Of a DNA stretch of 22,185 nt, positions 8,193-16,139 are shown in pieces. The DNA is from JANLSO01 sp031362405 (GTDB taxonomy: Bacteria; Actinomycetota; Thermoleophilia; Miltoncostaeales; Miltoncostaeaceae). A program made the translations under genes and the position numbers. The notes under the pieces are model-generated. The model saw only the letters and a list, made by a program, of their open reading frames with translations, was not told where the DNA came from and did not search any database. Each line of letters opens with the position of its first letter. The stretch's first letter is position 1. The stretch is taken from positions 1-22,185 of the forward strand of contig JANLSO010000082.1 in NCBI GenBank assembly GCA_031362405.1, in the 5' to 3' direction.

Positions 8193-9679
8193 CGAAGCCC
8201 CCGGCACAACGGCAGGGTTCCGGCGAACGCGGTGGCCTGCTCACCCCACAGGCGACGAAGCTCGCACCCTGCTCGCTGGGCGGCCTGCTCGACCGCCGCG
8301 CATGATTCCTCCAGCTCGTCCTCACTCGGGGCGGAGACAGTGACGTATCCGACGAATCGGTACGCCCCGTGCCCGTCGGCGAGCTCAACCTCGCGGCGGC
8401 TGATCGCCTCCTGCTGACGGCGACGCCGGGCCGAGGTGAGGAAGCCGGCGCGATCGCGTAAGTCCTCGTCGGCGACCTCCTGGGTGCGGGCGTTCTCGGC
8501 TTCTTTGAGGGCGCGGGCCGGGTCACGGGGCTCCATCACCACGCTCACCGACCGGCGTGCGTCTTCGGCGAGGATCAGGGGCATCAGCACGTCGCAGCCG
8601 ACGTCGGTGCGCGGCCATTCGGCGACCCAGTAGGTGACGTGCAGCGACCCGTCGGCGCGGTACAGACCCCATCCCTCGTGGGTGGCGATCGGGCCGGGCA
8701 GCCCGGCACTCACCCCAACCTCAGGTTCGTCGGCCGTGCCGCGTGGGGTGATTATCTCCGGATCGAATCCGAGGCGGATGGCGCGTGCCAGCATCCGCGG
8801 CGTCAACGCCCCGGCGACACCGACCTCCATCTGCGACAACTGCTGCACAAGGGCTGAGGCCTCGCGGATCGCGACGCGCGCCAGGCCCTCGTCCCCACCA
8901 CCGGCCTTACGGGCGAGCCGTCCGGCGCGACGGTGAGTGACGCGTACCGCGAGGAGCACCTCGTGCTCGCGTGAGACGGGGGCCGCCTCGTCGACGAGGG
9001 TCATGTAGCTCGCGACAGACCGGTGGCTCACCGGCAACGCGACGGCCTCCCCCAGGTACCGGCCGATCTCATCGACCGGTTGGGCGGCGGTGCGCTCGAC
9101 CCACTGGATCCGCTCCACCGGTGACCCCGCGCGCCCCAACTGGGCAAGGACGCTGCCCCACCCGGCGACACGCCGCTGCTTATCCCCCACATCCAGCAAC
9201 GCGAACGGTGCTAAATCGACGCGTAGGACGACGACCAGGCCACCCCGGTCGGAGATCGCGCCAACCTCGTCCCCGTTGACCGGCACCCCGATGATCCGCA
9301 CGTCTTTCAGGTGAGAGGGAAGGTCGCAGCGTGGGTTGCGGCCAGAGACTCGGCCCGCCTGGGGCTCCGCGGCACGGAACCGGGTTCTCCCGGTGATCCG
9401 ACGCACCGTGTGGCCTGCGACCACCGGTGCCCATTCGGACGCCGTGCGACCCGCGAACGGGACCAGGGCGCTGACCGCGGCAACGGCGGCACCGGCAAGG
9501 CCAAGACCAGCCCCGGCGGCATCGCCAACGAGGTGGAGCGAAAGGACAAACCAGACGCCGCCAGCGACAAGAACCGTGAGCTGCCGCCACGCGAGGCCAC
9601 CAAGGGCACTGCCCGGCGCGAGGTGCCCGAACCGAAAACGACGAGGCTCACTGCGATCACTTCCTTCGGCCGGGCTCAT
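8189..9679 (-). CDS. SCO6880/PrgI-family conjugation membrane protein
   Basis: A 496-residue protein with two hydrophobic segments near the N-terminus (TVLVAGGVWFVLSLHLVG and LGLAGAAVAAVSALVPF), followed by a long soluble part. This is the architecture of the SCO6880 family, in which a PrgI/VirB3-like membrane part is fused to a VirB4-N-like domain. It is found next to VirB4-like ATPases in actinobacterial integrative elements. The start is ATG 9679, with AGGAAG 5-6 nt upstream. The reading frame is open throughout, unlike most of its neighbours. The stop overlaps the ATPase start (ATGA). It probably anchors the ATPase at the membrane. Family assignment is from recognisable context and sequence, not a search. 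Confidence 0.82.
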   Translation of the reverse strand: MSPAEGSDRSEPRRFRFGHLAPGSALGGLAWRQLTVLVAGGVWFVLSLHLVGDAAGAGLGLAGAAVAAVSALVPFAGRTASEWAPVVAGHTVRRITGRTRFRAAEPQAGRVSGRNPRCDLPSHLKDVRIIGVPVNGDEVGAISDRGGLVVVLRVDLAPFALLDVGDKQRRVAGWGSVLAQLGRAGSPVERIQWVERTAAQPVDEIGRYLGEAVALPVSHRSVASYMTLVDEAAPVSREHEVLLAVRVTHRRAGRLARKAGGGDEGLARVAIREASALVQQLSQMEVGVAGALTPRMLARAIRLGFDPEIITPRGTADEPEVGVSAGLPGPIATHEGWGLYRADGSLHVTYWVAEWPRTDVGCDVLMPLILAEDARRSVSVVMEPRDPARALKEAENARTQEVADEDLRDRAGFLTSARRRRQQEAISRREVELADGHGAYRFVGYVTVSAPSEDELEESCAAVEQAAQRAGCELRRLWGEQATAFAGTLPLCRGLR

Positions 9680-9836
9680 GTTGGCTTCCTGCTCCCGGTG
9701 CGCCCAGCGATTGGCAGGCCCGGGCGCCCTGCGGTCCCGCCGGCTGCCCGCGACGTCGCGGACTTCCACGCAATCGACCCGCCGGACCCACCGCCGCCCG
9801 TCCGGGATGAGGCGGTCGCGTACCGCCGCGACTGAC
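9680..9836 (-). other. 157-bp gap between channel and SCO6880-like genes
   Basis: No clear gene is visible. The frame of the downstream gene stays open upstream (RDRLIPDGRRWVRRVDCVEV) and reads like protein but has no convincing start. It may be the remnant of a small coupled ORF or of an N-terminal extension. Confidence 0.35.
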
Positions 9837-10761
9837 TCAGGTGCCCCGCATCGGTCGCAATCGGAATCTGAACGGCGCGAACGCCGCCAACAGGAACATG
9901 GCCGCCCCAGAGAGCACCCCGGTCAACGTCCCCGACGCGAGTGCCCCGAGAGCCAGCGACAGGATCCCGACGATCACGAGCTTGCTCAGGATGAGCGCCC
10001 CGAGGATCTCGGCGAGTCGGCGCGCGTACCGCGCCGTCGCCGGCCACACCATCCCCGCGAGAAACAGGGGCAGGAACATCACGGCGATCTGGATCGCCGC
10101 TGAGCGCACCAGCAGCTCGAGCCACACCGCCACCGCCGCGGCCATCAGCAGGAAACCGATGATGATCGCGAGCAGCACCGGGACCGACGTCGCCCCCAGG
10201 CCATCGGGCAACGTGTCCTTGATGGAACCCTTGAGTCCCGCGTGCTGGGCGAGCAGGCCCTCCGACAGCCCGTCGGTGACGGCGAGCAGCCCCTGAATCA
10301 CGGCGACCGCGATCAACGTGAGAAGGACGGCCGCGGGCAGGTGCCCGAAGACCGCCCGCAAGATCAGCCCGCCGCCCCCGCGAAGCACGCCCTGGCCGAC
10401 CACCAAAAGCAGGAAAGGCAGCATGAACAGGCCACCCACGCCCGCCATGAACCGGTAGTTCTGCTGCAAGAAGGAGCTGCCGAGATCGACGCGGGTTGTT
10501 TGTCGACAACCTTCATGACCTCAGTGACCGCCCACACTGAGGCGTCGACGACGGCGTCCTTGATCGCCCCGAAGACGCTGTCGGTGACGGCGCTCGCCGC
10601 GCCGCCCATCCCCCACGGCGTCGCAGAACGACTGAGACGCCCGGCACGTTGCAGGCCACGCCAGCCGGCCCGGGCACCGCCGTCGCAGGAGCAGGTCGCG
10701 CTGCAAAAACCGCGAGCACGAGCACGACCGCGAAAGCGAAGATCAGGCCGCGCCACCTCAC
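9837..10761 (-). pseudogene. SCO6881-like (VirB6/TrbL-type) conjugation channel protein with about three frameshifts
   Basis: Start GTG 10761 overlaps the upstream stop (GTGA) and begins a signal/anchor segment (RWRGLIFAFAVVLVLAVFAA). The protein then continues in other frames: ACNVPGVS to QSFCDAVG (break near 10635), to GMGGAASAVTDSVFGAIKD (break in a G5 run near 10612), to TTRVDLGSSFLQQNYRFMAG (break in an AAA run near 10500). The last 210 residues (10469-9837) are intact and contain 5-6 membrane helices, with LWLELLVRSAAIQIAVMFLP and LAGMVWPATARYARRLAEIL, as in the SCO6881 family. It would form part of the transfer channel. Two of the three breaks fall in homopolymers, so base-calling error must be considered. 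Confidence 0.75.
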
Positions 10762-11449
10762 GGCGAGAACTCCTCGAAGCCGTTGATGACCGGGACCAGC
10801 ACCCCGGCAGGCAGCGGCGAAACGGCGCGCGGTTCGGCAACAGCCGGCGAAGGCCCCGCCACCTCGGCACCGAATGCCGCCACCCGCCAACGCCCCCCAA
10901 CCCACACGACACGAACCCGCGTCGTGTCGAACACGGCGATCACCCGCGAAGCGCTTGACCCGGTGATCGCTACCTTCCACACCGCGACCCACGCGCTGCC
11001 ACCGTCGAACGCCTCGATGCGGTATCCCAGAGGGACGGTGCGAAGGATGGGGCGTCCACCACCAGCGGAAAGCTTGGCGCCCAGCGCTGAGTACCCCTCG
11101 ACGTATCTCCGGGCGCTGGCCGAAGCGAGGGAGTTCGTTGCTCCCTGGCGGAAATCGATTCGACGCGAGCGGGGCTTGACAGGTTCGCCGTAACACCGAG
11201 CCGGCAAAGAAGCCGGGACGCAGCCCGAGCCGCGCCTTCACGAGTCCTTGCGAAGCGTGCACCGTCACCAGCACCTCCTGCGCGCCGAAACGCAGAACCC
11301 GTCCGTGGACTCTCTCCAACGGCGATGCTCTGCGGCGGCGGCGGACCGCCCGCCCCGCCCGCGATCGTGACGACCGCCGCTGAGAGGGCGACAATCCCGA
11401 GGGCCGCGCCTGCCACCAACACCGATCGTCTGCGTCGATCCTCTGGCAT
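10758..11449 (-). pseudogene. SCO6883-like conjugation accessory protein with one frameshift
   Basis: Begins MPEDRRRRSVLVAGAALG, a single N-terminal membrane anchor (ALGIVALSAAVVTIAGGAG). It continues through ARFARTREGAARAASRLLC in the same frame, then shifts near 11196 into YGEPVKPRSRRIDF, and later has VPLGYRIEAFDGGSAWVAVW and VRVVWVGGRWRVAAF to the stop at 10758. The second half resembles the extracytoplasmic NTF2-like fold of SCO6883-type proteins (inference from hydrophobic strand pattern and gene order). The start is 4 bp after the upstream gene, and the end overlaps the next start (GTGA). A missing base at about 11196 restores one frame. Confidence 0.7.
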
Positions 11450-11453
11450 CGGT

Positions 11454-11795
11454 CTACCGCCCCAACCGGTAAAACCAGTTGACGAGCATCGGCGCCGCCC
11501 CAACGATCAACGCGGCAAGAAGGGCCACACCGACGCCTCGACGCCCATCACTCGCGGCACGAACGTTGTTGGAGTGGCTACCCCACGCCCACACCGTTGC
11601 CGCGACGACCAGTGCCGCAAGCGTCAGTAGCAGCACCCACAGGTACATGCCGTTGACGAGCTGCTGCAGCTTGGCAGTGCCCGGAAGACCCGACGGATCA
11701 GGCGTCGCTGTGACCTCGGCATCGGCGTTACTCGGAACAGCAACCGCCACCCAGGCGGCCAAGATGGGCAGACAGCGTCGATAGCGCGGCGGCAT
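11454..11795 (-). CDS. DUF6112-like small membrane protein, first gene of conjugation operon
   Basis: 113 residues: a hydrophobic leader (LPILAAWVAVAVPSNADA, possible signal peptide), a short loop (LPGTAKLQQLVNGMYLW), and two membrane helices (VLLLTLAALVVAATVWAWG and VGVALLAALIVGAAPMLVNW) separated by NNVRAASDGRRG. This layout, including the small basic GRRG turn, is that of the DUF6112 family, which opens SCO6880-type transfer operons and is comparable to a VirB2-like pilin. ATG 11795 has AGGGGGAG 7-8 nt upstream. Intact. Confidence 0.75.
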   Translation of the reverse strand: MPPRYRRCLPILAAWVAVAVPSNADAEVTATPDPSGLPGTAKLQQLVNGMYLWVLLLTLAALVVAATVWAWGSHSNNVRAASDGRRGVGVALLAALIVGAAPMLVNWFYRLGR

Positions 11796-12108
11796 GAGAA
11801 ATCTCCCCCTGGTCGTTAAATCGTCCTCACAAGGGAAAAGGGGGAAGCGCGGGCGAAGAGGGGGTCGCGGAACCGAGCTCGCCCCAGACGTGGCTCGTGG
11901 GACCGAGTCCTTGGTACGCGAGAGGCAATCTCAGCGATCCCGGGCGAGAGTTTCATGCGGGGCCTGAACCGCTCACCGCACGCGAGAGATGCTGCACCAC
12001 CCACGCCGATCCCATGCATGGGTTGGTGCCGAGGCTCAGGGAAGACCCGCCGCACGGGGGATGGCGAGACGTCGCGTGACGATCGTCACTGCGCGGAGTC
12101 GGGTGGCT
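11796..12108. other. 313-bp intergenic region between conjugation operon and cargo island
   Basis: I see no convincing gene. It should hold the promoter of the leftward conjugation operon, but no clear -10/-35 stands out. Two perfect palindromes are present: CCCATGCATGGG (12011-12022) and GTGACGATCGTCAC (12076-12089). The second is listed separately as a possible operator. Confidence 0.5.
12076..12089 (+). promoter_or_regulatory. 14-bp perfect palindrome, candidate operator
   Basis: GTGACGATCGTCAC is fully self-complementary and lies 19 bp upstream of the BlaI-type dyad that precedes the tlpA-like gene. Its position fits a second regulator of the tlpA-ccdA promoter, but the regulator is not identified. 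Confidence 0.4.
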
Positions 12109-12125
12109 CCTACACGGCTTGTAAT
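12109..12125 (+). promoter_or_regulatory. BlaI/CopY-type operator A, upstream of tlpA-ccdA
   Basis: CCTAC-ACGGCTT-GTAAT, a 17-bp dyad matching the ACTAC-N7-GTAGT pattern in 8 of 10 arm positions. It ends 12 bp before the ATG of the tlpA-like gene and overlaps a plausible -10 (GTAATAG), leaving almost no leader. It is the weakest of the four sites. Confidence 0.5.
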
Positions 12126-12137
12126 AGCATTAGTGGC

Positions 12138-12767
12138 ATGCATCCAGACGCCCATGACCGCGATCGGGAGTCGACAAAGCCGGTGCGGTGCGGACCTCGC
12201 ATCCTCTTCGCTCTAGCGGCGGCTGTCATCGTGGCTGGCCTTGTCACGCTGCTCGTTGTCGGCCTCCGCGCCGGGGAGGTCGATAGGAGTGTCGATAGTG
12301 CAATCGCGAAGGGGAAGCTTCGCGCGGCACCCGCGTTTACTCTTCCGCTGATCGCCAACGGCTCCGCCTTGAACAGGCGTGACGGTAGCTCGTTGTCGCT
12401 TTCCGATCTTCGCGGCCGCCCGGTGGTGCTGAACTTCTGGGCGTCGTGGTGTGACCCGTGCAAACGAGAAGCGTCGATCCTTGAGGCCGCCTGGCAGGCG
12501 GGCAAGGGCGAGGGGGCGGTGGTGCTGGGAATCGATATCCAGGACTTGACGAGTGACGCTTTGGAGTTCGTTGCCACGTACAAGCAGACCTATCCCCAGG
12601 TGCGCGACCGGGGCGACGGGACCTATCGCTCCTACGGCCTGACCGGAGTTCCCGAGACGTTTTTCATTGACCGGGCTGGCCGTGTCCGAGTCCATTGGGT
12701 GGGTGAGATCAACGCCACGCAGATCGCTGCGGGCATGGATGTGATCCTCAACGACGGGCGGCCGTGA
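12138..12767 (+). CDS. membrane-anchored TlpA/ResA-like thiol-disulfide oxidoreductase
   Basis: 209 residues: an N-terminal membrane anchor at about residues 24-47 (ILFALAAAVIVAGLVTLLVV), then an AhpC/TSA-Redoxin fold with LSDLRGRPVVLNFWASW, the active site WCDPCK, and YGLTGVPETFFIDRAG with the cis-Pro loop. It would act outside the membrane as a reductase for apocytochrome c, copper proteins or other thiols. The active site is CDPC where most TlpA/ResA proteins have CPPC or CxPC. The CcdA electron donor gene follows with a GTGA overlap. ATG 12138 is chosen because it gives a short charged N-terminus before the anchor. Confidence 0.92.
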   Translation: MHPDAHDRDRESTKPVRCGPRILFALAAAVIVAGLVTLLVVGLRAGEVDRSVDSAIAKGKLRAAPAFTLPLIANGSALNRRDGSSLSLSDLRGRPVVLNFWASWCDPCKREASILEAAWQAGKGEGAVVLGIDIQDLTSDALEFVATYKQTYPQVRDRGDGTYRSYGLTGVPETFFIDRAGRVRVHWVGEINATQIAAGMDVILNDGRP

Positions 12768-13483
12768 GTGACCTCGGGGCGACGACCTTTGCCGTCGCGT
12801 TCGCTGGCGGGTTGCTCTCATTCATCTCGCCGTGTGTCCTTGCCCTGGTCCCCGGTTACCTCGCGTTCGTCTCGGGCGTCTCGGTGGACAACCTTGCGCG
12901 GGCACGGCGATCCGTGGTTGCGCCGACCTTTGCGTTTATCGGCGGGTTCGCGCTCGTGTTTACGCTTTTGGGCGCGAGCATCGGGGGCACGAGCGCCCTT
13001 TTGAAGGGTGAGCGACGTCTCCTCGAGCTCACCGGTGGGGTGATTCTCGTCATGCTCGGGCTGATCGTCGTCCTCGGGCCGCGCCTCGGCTTGGCTCAGC
13101 GTGAGTGGCGGCCCCTTGCGTGGGCGCGTGGGCGTGGGGGGCGCATGAGCGGAGGTCTTTTGACGGGGATCGTCTTTGCGATCGGCTGGACCCCGTGCAT
13201 TGGACCGATCCTCGGGGGGATCCTTACGTTTGCCGCGACCGGCCAAAGCCCGGCAGGAGGGGCGGCGCTCTTGCTCGCATACTCAGCGGGGCTTGGCGTC
13301 CCTTTTCTGGTGACCAGCCTGGCGTTCGACCGGGCGACCGGATTGTTTCGGAGGGTTAGGCGTGCGGGCGCCATGCTTTCCCTCGCATCGGGTGCCGGGC
13401 TCGTCGCGATGGGCCTCCTCGTCGCCTCGGGACAGCTCGCCGTGATCACCCGGGAGCTGTCCCGGTTCAACCAGTTTGGCTAA
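12764..13483 (+). CDS. ccdA: CcdA-like transmembrane thiol reductant transporter
   Basis: 239 residues, about six membrane helices. Both redox cysteines of the family are visible: LLSFISPCVLALVPGYLAF in TM1 and FAIGWTPCIGPILGGILTF in TM4, the pseudo-symmetric CcdA/DsbD pattern. It carries electrons from cytoplasmic thioredoxin to the exported TlpA-like protein encoded just upstream. Start GTG 12764 overlaps the tlpA stop (GTGA), so the pair is translationally coupled. It converges on the lipoprotein gene, with 39 bp between the stops and no obvious terminator hairpin. Confidence 0.95.
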   Translation: MSDLGATTFAVAFAGGLLSFISPCVLALVPGYLAFVSGVSVDNLARARRSVVAPTFAFIGGFALVFTLLGASIGGTSALLKGERRLLELTGGVILVMLGLIVVLGPRLGLAQREWRPLAWARGRGGRMSGGLLTGIVFAIGWTPCIGPILGGILTFAATGQSPAGGAALLLAYSAGLGVPFLVTSLAFDRATGLFRRVRRAGAMLSLASGAGLVAMGLLVASGQLAVITRELSRFNQFG

Positions 13484-13522
13484 TGGTTCGACGCGGTTGC
13501 CCGGCTTTTGGGGCTACGCGCA

Positions 13523-14416
13523 TTATTGGACCGTCGACCACGTCCGGGCCGCATCCACCGTGAGGTAAACGCGTCCATCCGCGCCGACCGCGAATGCGCG
13601 CCGTGGATTAGTGGGATCAAGCGCCACGGCGGCTACGGGGTCGTTGAGTGAGGAGTTCCAGGTGACGCCACCGTCCCTGGAGGCGATGACGCCGGGCTCT
13701 CCCGCCGCCAGCACGAGGCGCGGGCGCCGAGGCACGGCGGCCACCGACACCAGTCCCTGGCCCCGAATAGCGAGGCGAAACTTTTGTCCGCCGTTGGAGC
13801 CGACCAGCAGCCCCTGGTTGGGATCCGCGGCAAAAATGGTGCCGTTTGCGGTGAGCGCCATCCCGAATACGCTCGGCCCGACCTGCTGTGAGACAAGCTG
13901 GAATGAGGACCCACCGTCCGTGGATTCGTAGAGGCCCTGCCCGGCGACGGCGGCGACAATCTCGTTCGGTCGGTCGGGCCTCACCGCCAAGCCGTGCAGG
14001 TCGAGGCCCGGAAGGCCAGCGGGGCGAACCGATTCCCATGTCGCGCCATCGTCGTCGGATCGCTCGAGGACTTCATGGCCGGCGACCCAGATGGGCGCGC
14101 CCATGGCAGCGCTCGCAAGGTTCATCGCGTCATCGCCTTGGAGGTCTGCGAGGCTCCATGTCCGGCCCGCATCGACCGAAACGTAGAGCCCCTTGTGAAA
14201 CCCGACGAGGAGGCGTTTTGGATCGACCCGATCGACCACAAGACTGTGGATGTGGCTGTCTCCGAGGGCCGAGGCTAACGAGCCGCCAGACGATGCCTCG
14301 TCGCCAGCGGTTGCGCCCGAGCCGCCACACGCGGCCAGACCAGCGGCCGCCGCGAGCGCCAGCGCCCCCGAAAGAGCGATCCGGCGCAGGCCCTTCGGGT
14401 GGGGTGTCTCGTTCAT
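13523..14416 (-). CDS. exported lipoprotein with BNR/YCF48-like beta-propeller repeats (F510_1955-type)
   Basis: 297 residues: a lipoprotein signal (LRRIALSGALALAAAAGLAA followed by the lipobox Cys), a Gly/Ser linker, then five or six propeller blades marked by repeats of the form S-x-DxGxTW: VSVDAGRTWS, RSDDDGATWE, ESTDGGSSFQ, GSNGGQKFR, ASRDGGVTWN and VDAARTWST. It resembles the F510_1955-type proteins found in copper/redox clusters of actinobacteria (from memory of gene neighbourhoods). No catalytic residues are evident; a binding or scaffold role is likely. It follows the SCO1-like gene by 52 bp. GTG 14422 has a better spaced AAAGG than ATG 14416 and may be the true start. Confidence 0.8.
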   Translation of the reverse strand: MNETPHPKGLRRIALSGALALAAAAGLAACGGSGATAGDEASSGGSLASALGDSHIHSLVVDRVDPKRLLVGFHKGLYVSVDAGRTWSLADLQGDDAMNLASAAMGAPIWVAGHEVLERSDDDGATWESVRPAGLPGLDLHGLAVRPDRPNEIVAAVAGQGLYESTDGGSSFQLVSQQVGPSVFGMALTANGTIFAADPNQGLLVGSNGGQKFRLAIRGQGLVSVAAVPRRPRLVLAAGEPGVIASRDGGVTWNSSLNDPVAAVALDPTNPRRAFAVGADGRVYLTVDAARTWSTVQ

Positions 14417-14468
14417 GGGCACGGTCAAGCCTTTCTTGTGTGGGCTATCTCGGAGCCGGAGAGGTGAC

Positions 14469-15134
14469 CTATCGTTCATCGGCCAAGGCCAGCGTGATGT
14501 CGTGAACGAGGTTGCGGGCGCTCAGGTCCAGCCCGGCGTGCTGCGTTGCCAGCCACCGCCCGGTGCGGCTGTAGATCCGCACCGGCGCCGAATGCGTGTC
14601 TGCATCGCCGCTCTCGACCGAGGACAGCACCTGATACTCGTCCCAGACCCGCCGCAGCTCGGCGTCCGGCTGATTGAGGTAGCGGATTTGTCCGCCGGCG
14701 CGGTGGCGGCTGAGGAATGCCTGCACGCTTTTTCGCGTGTCGTCGCGCGGGTTCGCGCTGATGGCCAGCGCGACGACGCGTGACCGGTCGGCGGCGGGTA
14801 ACGCTCGCAGCGCCCGGGAAAGCTGCCCGGCGATCAGGGGGCAGGCAGTGGAGCACCGGCTCTCAAGGAAGGTCAGCACAACGACACGTCCGCGCTGCTC
14901 GGACATCCGTACGAGCCTGCCGCTCAGGGCGTCGCGCAGCGCAAACTCGGAAGCGACGAAGACCGCAGGGGGCTCATTGCCGCGAAACGGCTGCGCCGCG
15001 ACGTTCACATCATCGCTGCGCGTTGCGCTGCTACCCCAGCCACGCACAATGCCCGCGGCTGCAGTGACGCCGAGCGTTACTGCGACGAGTGCCGCAATCA
15101 GCAGGGGTCGGATGGGTGATGATCGTCGGCCCAT
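14469..15134 (-). CDS. SCO1/SenC-family copper chaperone/thiol oxidoreductase
   Basis: 221 residues: one N-terminal membrane helix (PLLIAALVAVTLGVTAAAGI), then a thioredoxin-like domain with the SCO CxxxC motif (FLESRCSTACPLIAGQL) and the third copper ligand His in DTHSAPVRIYSRTG. SCO proteins deliver copper to, or reduce, the CuA site of cytochrome c oxidase, and some are general envelope thiol reductases. No oxidase genes are in the window, so the partner is unknown. ATG 15134 starts 5 bp after operator B and has no Shine-Dalgarno sequence, suggesting a very short or absent leader. Confidence 0.92.
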   Translation of the reverse strand: MGRRSSPIRPLLIAALVAVTLGVTAAAGIVRGWGSSATRSDDVNVAAQPFRGNEPPAVFVASEFALRDALSGRLVRMSEQRGRVVVLTFLESRCSTACPLIAGQLSRALRALPAADRSRVVALAISANPRDDTRKSVQAFLSRHRAGGQIRYLNQPDAELRRVWDEYQVLSSVESGDADTHSAPVRIYSRTGRWLATQHAGLDLSARNLVHDITLALADER

Positions 15135-15139
15135 TATCG

Positions 15140-15156
15140 ACTACGCACCGTATAGT
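15140..15156 (-). promoter_or_regulatory. BlaI/CopY-type operator B, upstream of SCO1-like gene
   Basis: ACTAC-GCACCGT-ATAGT on the plus strand; 9 of 10 arm positions match ACTAC-N7-GTAGT. It ends 5 bp before the SCO1-like start, so a bound repressor would block the promoter or start region directly. Confidence 0.65.
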
Positions 15157-15244
15157 AATTGGTGGTGCAACGACGAACCCCCGGCCAGATGAGGATGGCT
15201 CGCGGGGGCGGTCCCACCCGCTCTCGATCGCGGGACTGCGAAGG

Positions 15245-15898
15245 TCAAACTCGCTCGCAAAGAAGCACCTGACTCCAGTAGCCAAGGACCGTTCGCCTCT
15301 CGGCTCGGACGACGAATCCGGAACCCTCGAGGAGTGGCCGGGCGTCTGTAAGGGGCCCCGCCCCGACCAGCGGCGGGGCCCGTCGGAGCGCGCGCGATAT
15401 CCGAAGGTAGAAACCGCCGCACCGGGTCGGCGGCGCACTATGGACGATCACAGCGAGGCGGCCAGCCAAGCGCAGCACACGTCGCACCTCCCCCAAAACC
15501 GACTCCGCGTCCTCGCGATCGAGGAGGTGCAGGAAGTACGCGCTGGTCACGAGGTCGAAGGAGTCTCCGGCATGCGGAAGCCGGCGGGCATCGGCGATGG
15601 CGGTGCCGATCCGAAAGCGGTCCTCGAAGGGCGCCAGGCGCGTACGGGCGCGGGCCAGCATCGCCGCAGAGCGGTCGATGGCCGTGAGCTCGGCCGGCGG
15701 ATTGGAGCGGTCGAGCATGGCCGCCGCGAGGGCGCCGGTGCCGGTAGCCAGATCGAGTACCCGCAGGCCGTCGAGGGGACCGATGAGACGGGCCGCGACC
15801 TCAAGGGCCCGCCGCTCAAACACCAGCTGTCGGTCGTAGGTCGCCGCGACCCGATCAAAGAGGCGGTCCAGGTGCACCTGGTTGGGAGCGGTCGTCAC
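15245..15898 (-). CDS. class I SAM-dependent methyltransferase (UbiE/Methyltransf_11-like)
   Basis: 217 residues with a Rossmann methyltransferase fold: VAATYDRQLVFERRAL, motif I VLDLATGTGALAAAML, post-I acidic LTAIDRSAAM, the Ala-Asp-Ala motif II region IADARRLPHAGDSFDLVTSA, and motif III EVRRVLRLAGRLAVIVHS. The start of the fold resembles UbiE/quinone methyltransferases, but the substrate is unknown. GTG 15898 is chosen because it follows the upstream stop by 19 bp and precedes the fold by a few residues. It is the third gene of the leftward operon that begins with the two ACPxxM proteins. A role in heme, quinone or metal-binding chemistry is possible but not shown. Confidence 0.8.
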   Translation of the reverse strand: MTTAPNQVHLDRLFDRVAATYDRQLVFERRALEVAARLIGPLDGLRVLDLATGTGALAAAMLDRSNPPAELTAIDRSAAMLARARTRLAPFEDRFRIGTAIADARRLPHAGDSFDLVTSAYFLHLLDREDAESVLGEVRRVLRLAGRLAVIVHSAPPTRCGGFYLRISRALRRAPPLVGAGPLTDARPLLEGSGFVVRAERRTVLGYWSQVLLCERV

Positions 15899-15917
15899 AG
15901 ACGACAAGCGGAGGCCA

Positions 15918-16139
15918 TCACCGGGGCACGGACACCCGGCTTGAAGCGTCCCGCTCGATGGCGCTGATCCGCTGCTCCACCCGATCGCGATCGGCCTTGA
16001 GCTCCGCCAGGGTCTCGGCGACTTTCGAGCGGATCGGCGGACAGCAGCCAACTCGCCCGCGGCGTCGCTGGAGCACGGCCATCAACGGACACGCCGCAAC
16101 GCCGATCACGATCGCGGCGACCAGCAGGGCCGTTCCCAT
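15918..16139 (-). CDS. 73-residue membrane protein with ACPxM motif and coiled coil (second of pair)
   Basis: One membrane helix (TALLVAAIVIGVAACPLMAV) ending in the motif ACPLM, then a basic, Cys-containing stretch (LQRRRGRVGCCPP), then a heptad-like helix (VAETLAELKADRDRVEQRI). Extra Cys-Cys-Pro after the helix could bind metal. The start overlaps the stop of the similar gene upstream (TGATG). It resembles in outline the DUF2933-type small CPxxM proteins of metal-resistance clusters (inference). The function is not known. Confidence 0.65.
   Translation of the reverse strand: MGTALLVAAIVIGVAACPLMAVLQRRRGRVGCCPPIRSKVAETLAELKADRDRVEQRISAIERDASSRVSVPR

Noticed and set aside
11816..12055. 79-codon minus-strand frame upstream of the conjugation operon
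   Set aside because: No family features, no ribosome site worth noting, and Arg/Pro-rich composition typical of chance frames.
15353..15381. 10-bp GC hairpin GGGCCCCGCC / GGCGGGGCCC
   Set aside because: It lies inside the methyltransferase coding sequence without a T-run; probably coincidental in GC-rich DNA.
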